Shown here: in pieces, positions 29,171-29,918 of the stretch
How positions within the stretch are numbered: position 1 is the first letter of the stretch
Layout: the number at the start of each line of letters is the position of its first letter
From: a virus
Direction: 5' to 3' (one strand)
IMG/VR virus record: IMGVR_UViG_3300020141_000376
Span: 1-29,918 of that record
Length of the DNA: 29,918 nucleotides
Translations under genes and position numbers: made by a program
Notes under the pieces: model-generated
Databases searched by the model: none
What the model was told of the DNA's origin: nothing
Seen by the model: the letters and a program-made list of their open reading frames with translations, nothing else

Positions 29171-29243
29171 TGTGAATAAAGATCCAATAGATGTAATTTA
29201 TGGGCACGGCTAACCAAAGCAGTATTTCCAATACATCAATCAT
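29112..29243 (-). CDS. short membrane protein overlapping the coiled-coil gene
   Basis: This 43-residue frame starts at ATG 29243, overlapping the previous stop (ATGA), with GCGGGAAAAG as SD. It begins MIDVLEILLWLAVPINYIYW and continues IFI, one transmembrane helix, then a short polar tail. It overlaps the downstream gene by 59 nt in the +1-related frame. It may be a small lysis or membrane protein, or the N-terminal anchor of a product made by frameshifting into the coiled-coil frame. It is missed by a 60-residue cut-off. Confidence 0.55.
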   Translation of the reverse strand: MIDVLEILLWLAVPINYIYWIFIHNDSAPIQVVSNGSTGGRAN

Positions 29244-29527
29244 TTCTTTTCCCGCTCAAGTGCATCTTTATATCCATGTACAACTTTGTTACGTAGCCAT
29301 GTGGAATCTGCCGTACCCGCCCACTCGGACAAGTTGTTCCAGATGACTAAATATTCTGTTGATTTGCAACGGCCTGCGTTTTGATCCAGCCAAGCCATCA
29401 TTTCTCTGTGCCGCAGTGTAGGGTCGTGAACGGTGTAAGCTATGCCATAGAACTCGCGCACATGACAGCCATTCTTGGCTACGGCCCCCACTAGCCCTAA
29501 CAGCAGTAACAGAATGAGCCAACGCAT
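29240..29527 (-). CDS. small exported/membrane-anchored protein
   Basis: This 95-residue protein starts MRWLILLLLLGLVGAVAKNG, a signal peptide or uncleaved N-terminal anchor, and continues CHVREFYGIAYTVHDPTLRH, WLDQNAGRCKSTEYLVIWNN and LSEWAGTADSTW. Two cysteines (C21, C54) could form a disulphide in the periplasm. The first Cys lies right after the hydrophobic segment, but no clean lipobox is seen. It is in the lysis region and may be spanin-like or a superinfection protein; I do not recognise it. Its end encodes the SD of the next gene. Confidence 0.75.
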   Translation of the reverse strand: MRWLILLLLLGLVGAVAKNGCHVREFYGIAYTVHDPTLRHREMMAWLDQNAGRCKSTEYLVIWNNLSEWAGTADSTWLRNKVVHGYKDALEREKK

Positions 29528-29530
29528 TTA

Positions 29531-29623
29531 TCACACCAAACTCCATGCAATGATGTATGTGCCAAAGATCACGAAGGCCACAAGAAGGGCCGCCGCAATA
29601 AATGCTTCAGCCCAGTCCCACAT
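29531..29623 (-). CDS. 30-residue single-TM protein
   Basis: The frame MWDWAEAFIAAALLVAFVIF, then GTYIIAWSLV, is one hydrophobic helix with a WDW start. It fits exactly between the DUF6447-like gene (29626) and the exported protein (29527). No SD is clear, so the call rests on the fit in the gap and on the composition. Mini-membrane proteins with a W.W start are frequent in phage lysis regions. Confidence 0.5.
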   Translation of the reverse strand: MWDWAEAFIAAALLVAFVIFGTYIIAWSLV

Positions 29624-29625
29624 AA

Positions 29626-29862
29626 TCAGTTAACGGTTACGTCAGTCACGGCCTCTTCAGGCTTGGCTTCTAACGCGGCTTTTAACATTGTGAAGAAGGC
29701 ATCTCTGCCCACGGATAGCTGATCCAACTGAAATTTAGTTGAACCAATCTTGCGCTCAAGGTCTGCAACGTGATTCAGCAGTATGGTCTGTTGCTCCGTC
29801 ATGTCTTCCACTTTGAACTCAACGCCGTCTATAGTTACGATTTGGGATTGTTGGTTTGCCAT
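29626..29862 (-). CDS. DUF6447-like small phage protein
   Basis: This 78-residue protein starts MANQQSQIVTIDGVEFKVED and continues with ILLNHVADLERKIGSTKFQL and LDQLSVGRDAFFTMLKAALE. The ITIDGxEF/Y opening followed by a coiled coil (LERKIGSTKFQLDQL) and an ARDAF-like box is the pattern of the DUF6447 family of small proteins near structural genes in phages. Function is unknown; a helical dimer is likely. A good SD (AAAGGAAA) is present. Confidence 0.75.
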   Translation of the reverse strand: MANQQSQIVTIDGVEFKVEDMTEQQTILLNHVADLERKIGSTKFQLDQLSVGRDAFFTMLKAALEAKPEEAVTDVTVN

Positions 29863-29882
29863 TTCGTATTTCCTTTTAAAGT

Positions 29883-29904
29883 GCCACCAAGATCGGGTGG
29901 TGGC
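29883..29904 (-). terminator. inverted repeat, possible terminator/attenuator upstream of DUF6447-like gene
   Basis: GCCACC (29883-29888) and GGTGGC (29899-29904) form a 6-bp stem with a 10-nt loop. On the minus strand CACTTTAAAAGG follows, a weak T-run, so the hairpin may partly stop transcription coming from genes beyond the right edge or stabilise the mRNA 5' end. The adjoining 14 nt to the window end hold no recognisable gene. Confidence 0.45.
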
Positions 29905-29918
29905 TTCCCGTTAACTTA

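Noticed and set aside
1-29918. tRNA or rRNA genes, insertion sequences, integrase and attachment sites
   Set aside because: I looked for cloverleaf arms, transposase motifs, tyrosine or serine recombinase boxes and terminal inverted repeats by eye and found none.

Overview
The window looks like most of one arm of a lytic tailed bacteriophage genome (Caudoviricetes, probably short-tailed, from a Gram-negative aquatic host). The reasons are: four dense strand-switched gene blocks, an almost continuous chain of overlapping genes, a family A DNA polymerase with other replication proteins, very large low-complexity virion proteins, a tail-fibre-like jelly-roll protein and a GH24 endolysin beside a 3TM holin. 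No integrase, excisionase, repressor gene, tRNA, insertion sequence or CRISPR array is visible. Terminase, portal and major capsid genes are not in the window and presumably lie beyond the right edge or outside it. Host assignment is inference only: the Shine-Dalgarno sites are strong and canonical, but nothing names a genus.

Layout. (1) Positions 1-4273, plus strand: about seventeen small genes, nearly all linked by ATGA stop/start overlaps. Most are unknown; recognisable ones are a GxDLRDYFAA-type phage protein, several Cys-rich (zinc-binding-like) proteins and a helix-turn-helix plus DUF6378-type protein. (2) A symmetrical, bidirectional terminator at about 4272-4300 contains the stop codons of both converging operons. 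(3) Positions 4294-11437, minus strand: the replication operon, read right to left. It holds two conserved small proteins, an SSB-like protein, an archaeo-eukaryotic-type primase, two small proteins, a UvrD-like SF1 helicase and a PolA-type polymerase with proofreading domain. A good sigma70-like promoter overlapped by a 12-bp palindrome sits at 11470-11498. (4) Positions 11527-13885, plus strand: an SNF2-type helicase, a Cys-rich mini-protein and a Cas4/RecB-like PD-(D/E)XK nuclease. (5) A terminator at 13864-13896 is oriented for leftward transcription and is embedded in the 3' end of the oppositely oriented nuclease gene.

(6) Positions 13947-29862, minus strand, read right to left: small DUF6447-like and membrane proteins, a lysis group (exported small protein, coiled-coil protein, two-TM protein, 3TM holin, GH24 endolysin), a 697-residue virion protein, a jelly-roll tail/fibre protein, four consecutive large low-complexity virion proteins (1176, 367, 787 and 1124 aa), a DUF5856-like protein and a small basic protein.

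How the parts work together (inference from families): primase, polymerase, SSB and the two helicases replicate the genome; the nuclease and SNF2 protein probably process recombination or replication intermediates or degrade host DNA; the large Ala/Gln/Gly/Pro-rich proteins are candidate internal/ejection proteins; the lysis group releases progeny. The most unusual elements are the TPPVV minisatellite and the duplicated 110-bp module within the 1176-aa virion gene, the primase/UvrD/SNF2 replication set without a recognisable DnaB or T7 gp4 helicase, and a TM ORF overlapping a coiled-coil ORF in the lysis region.
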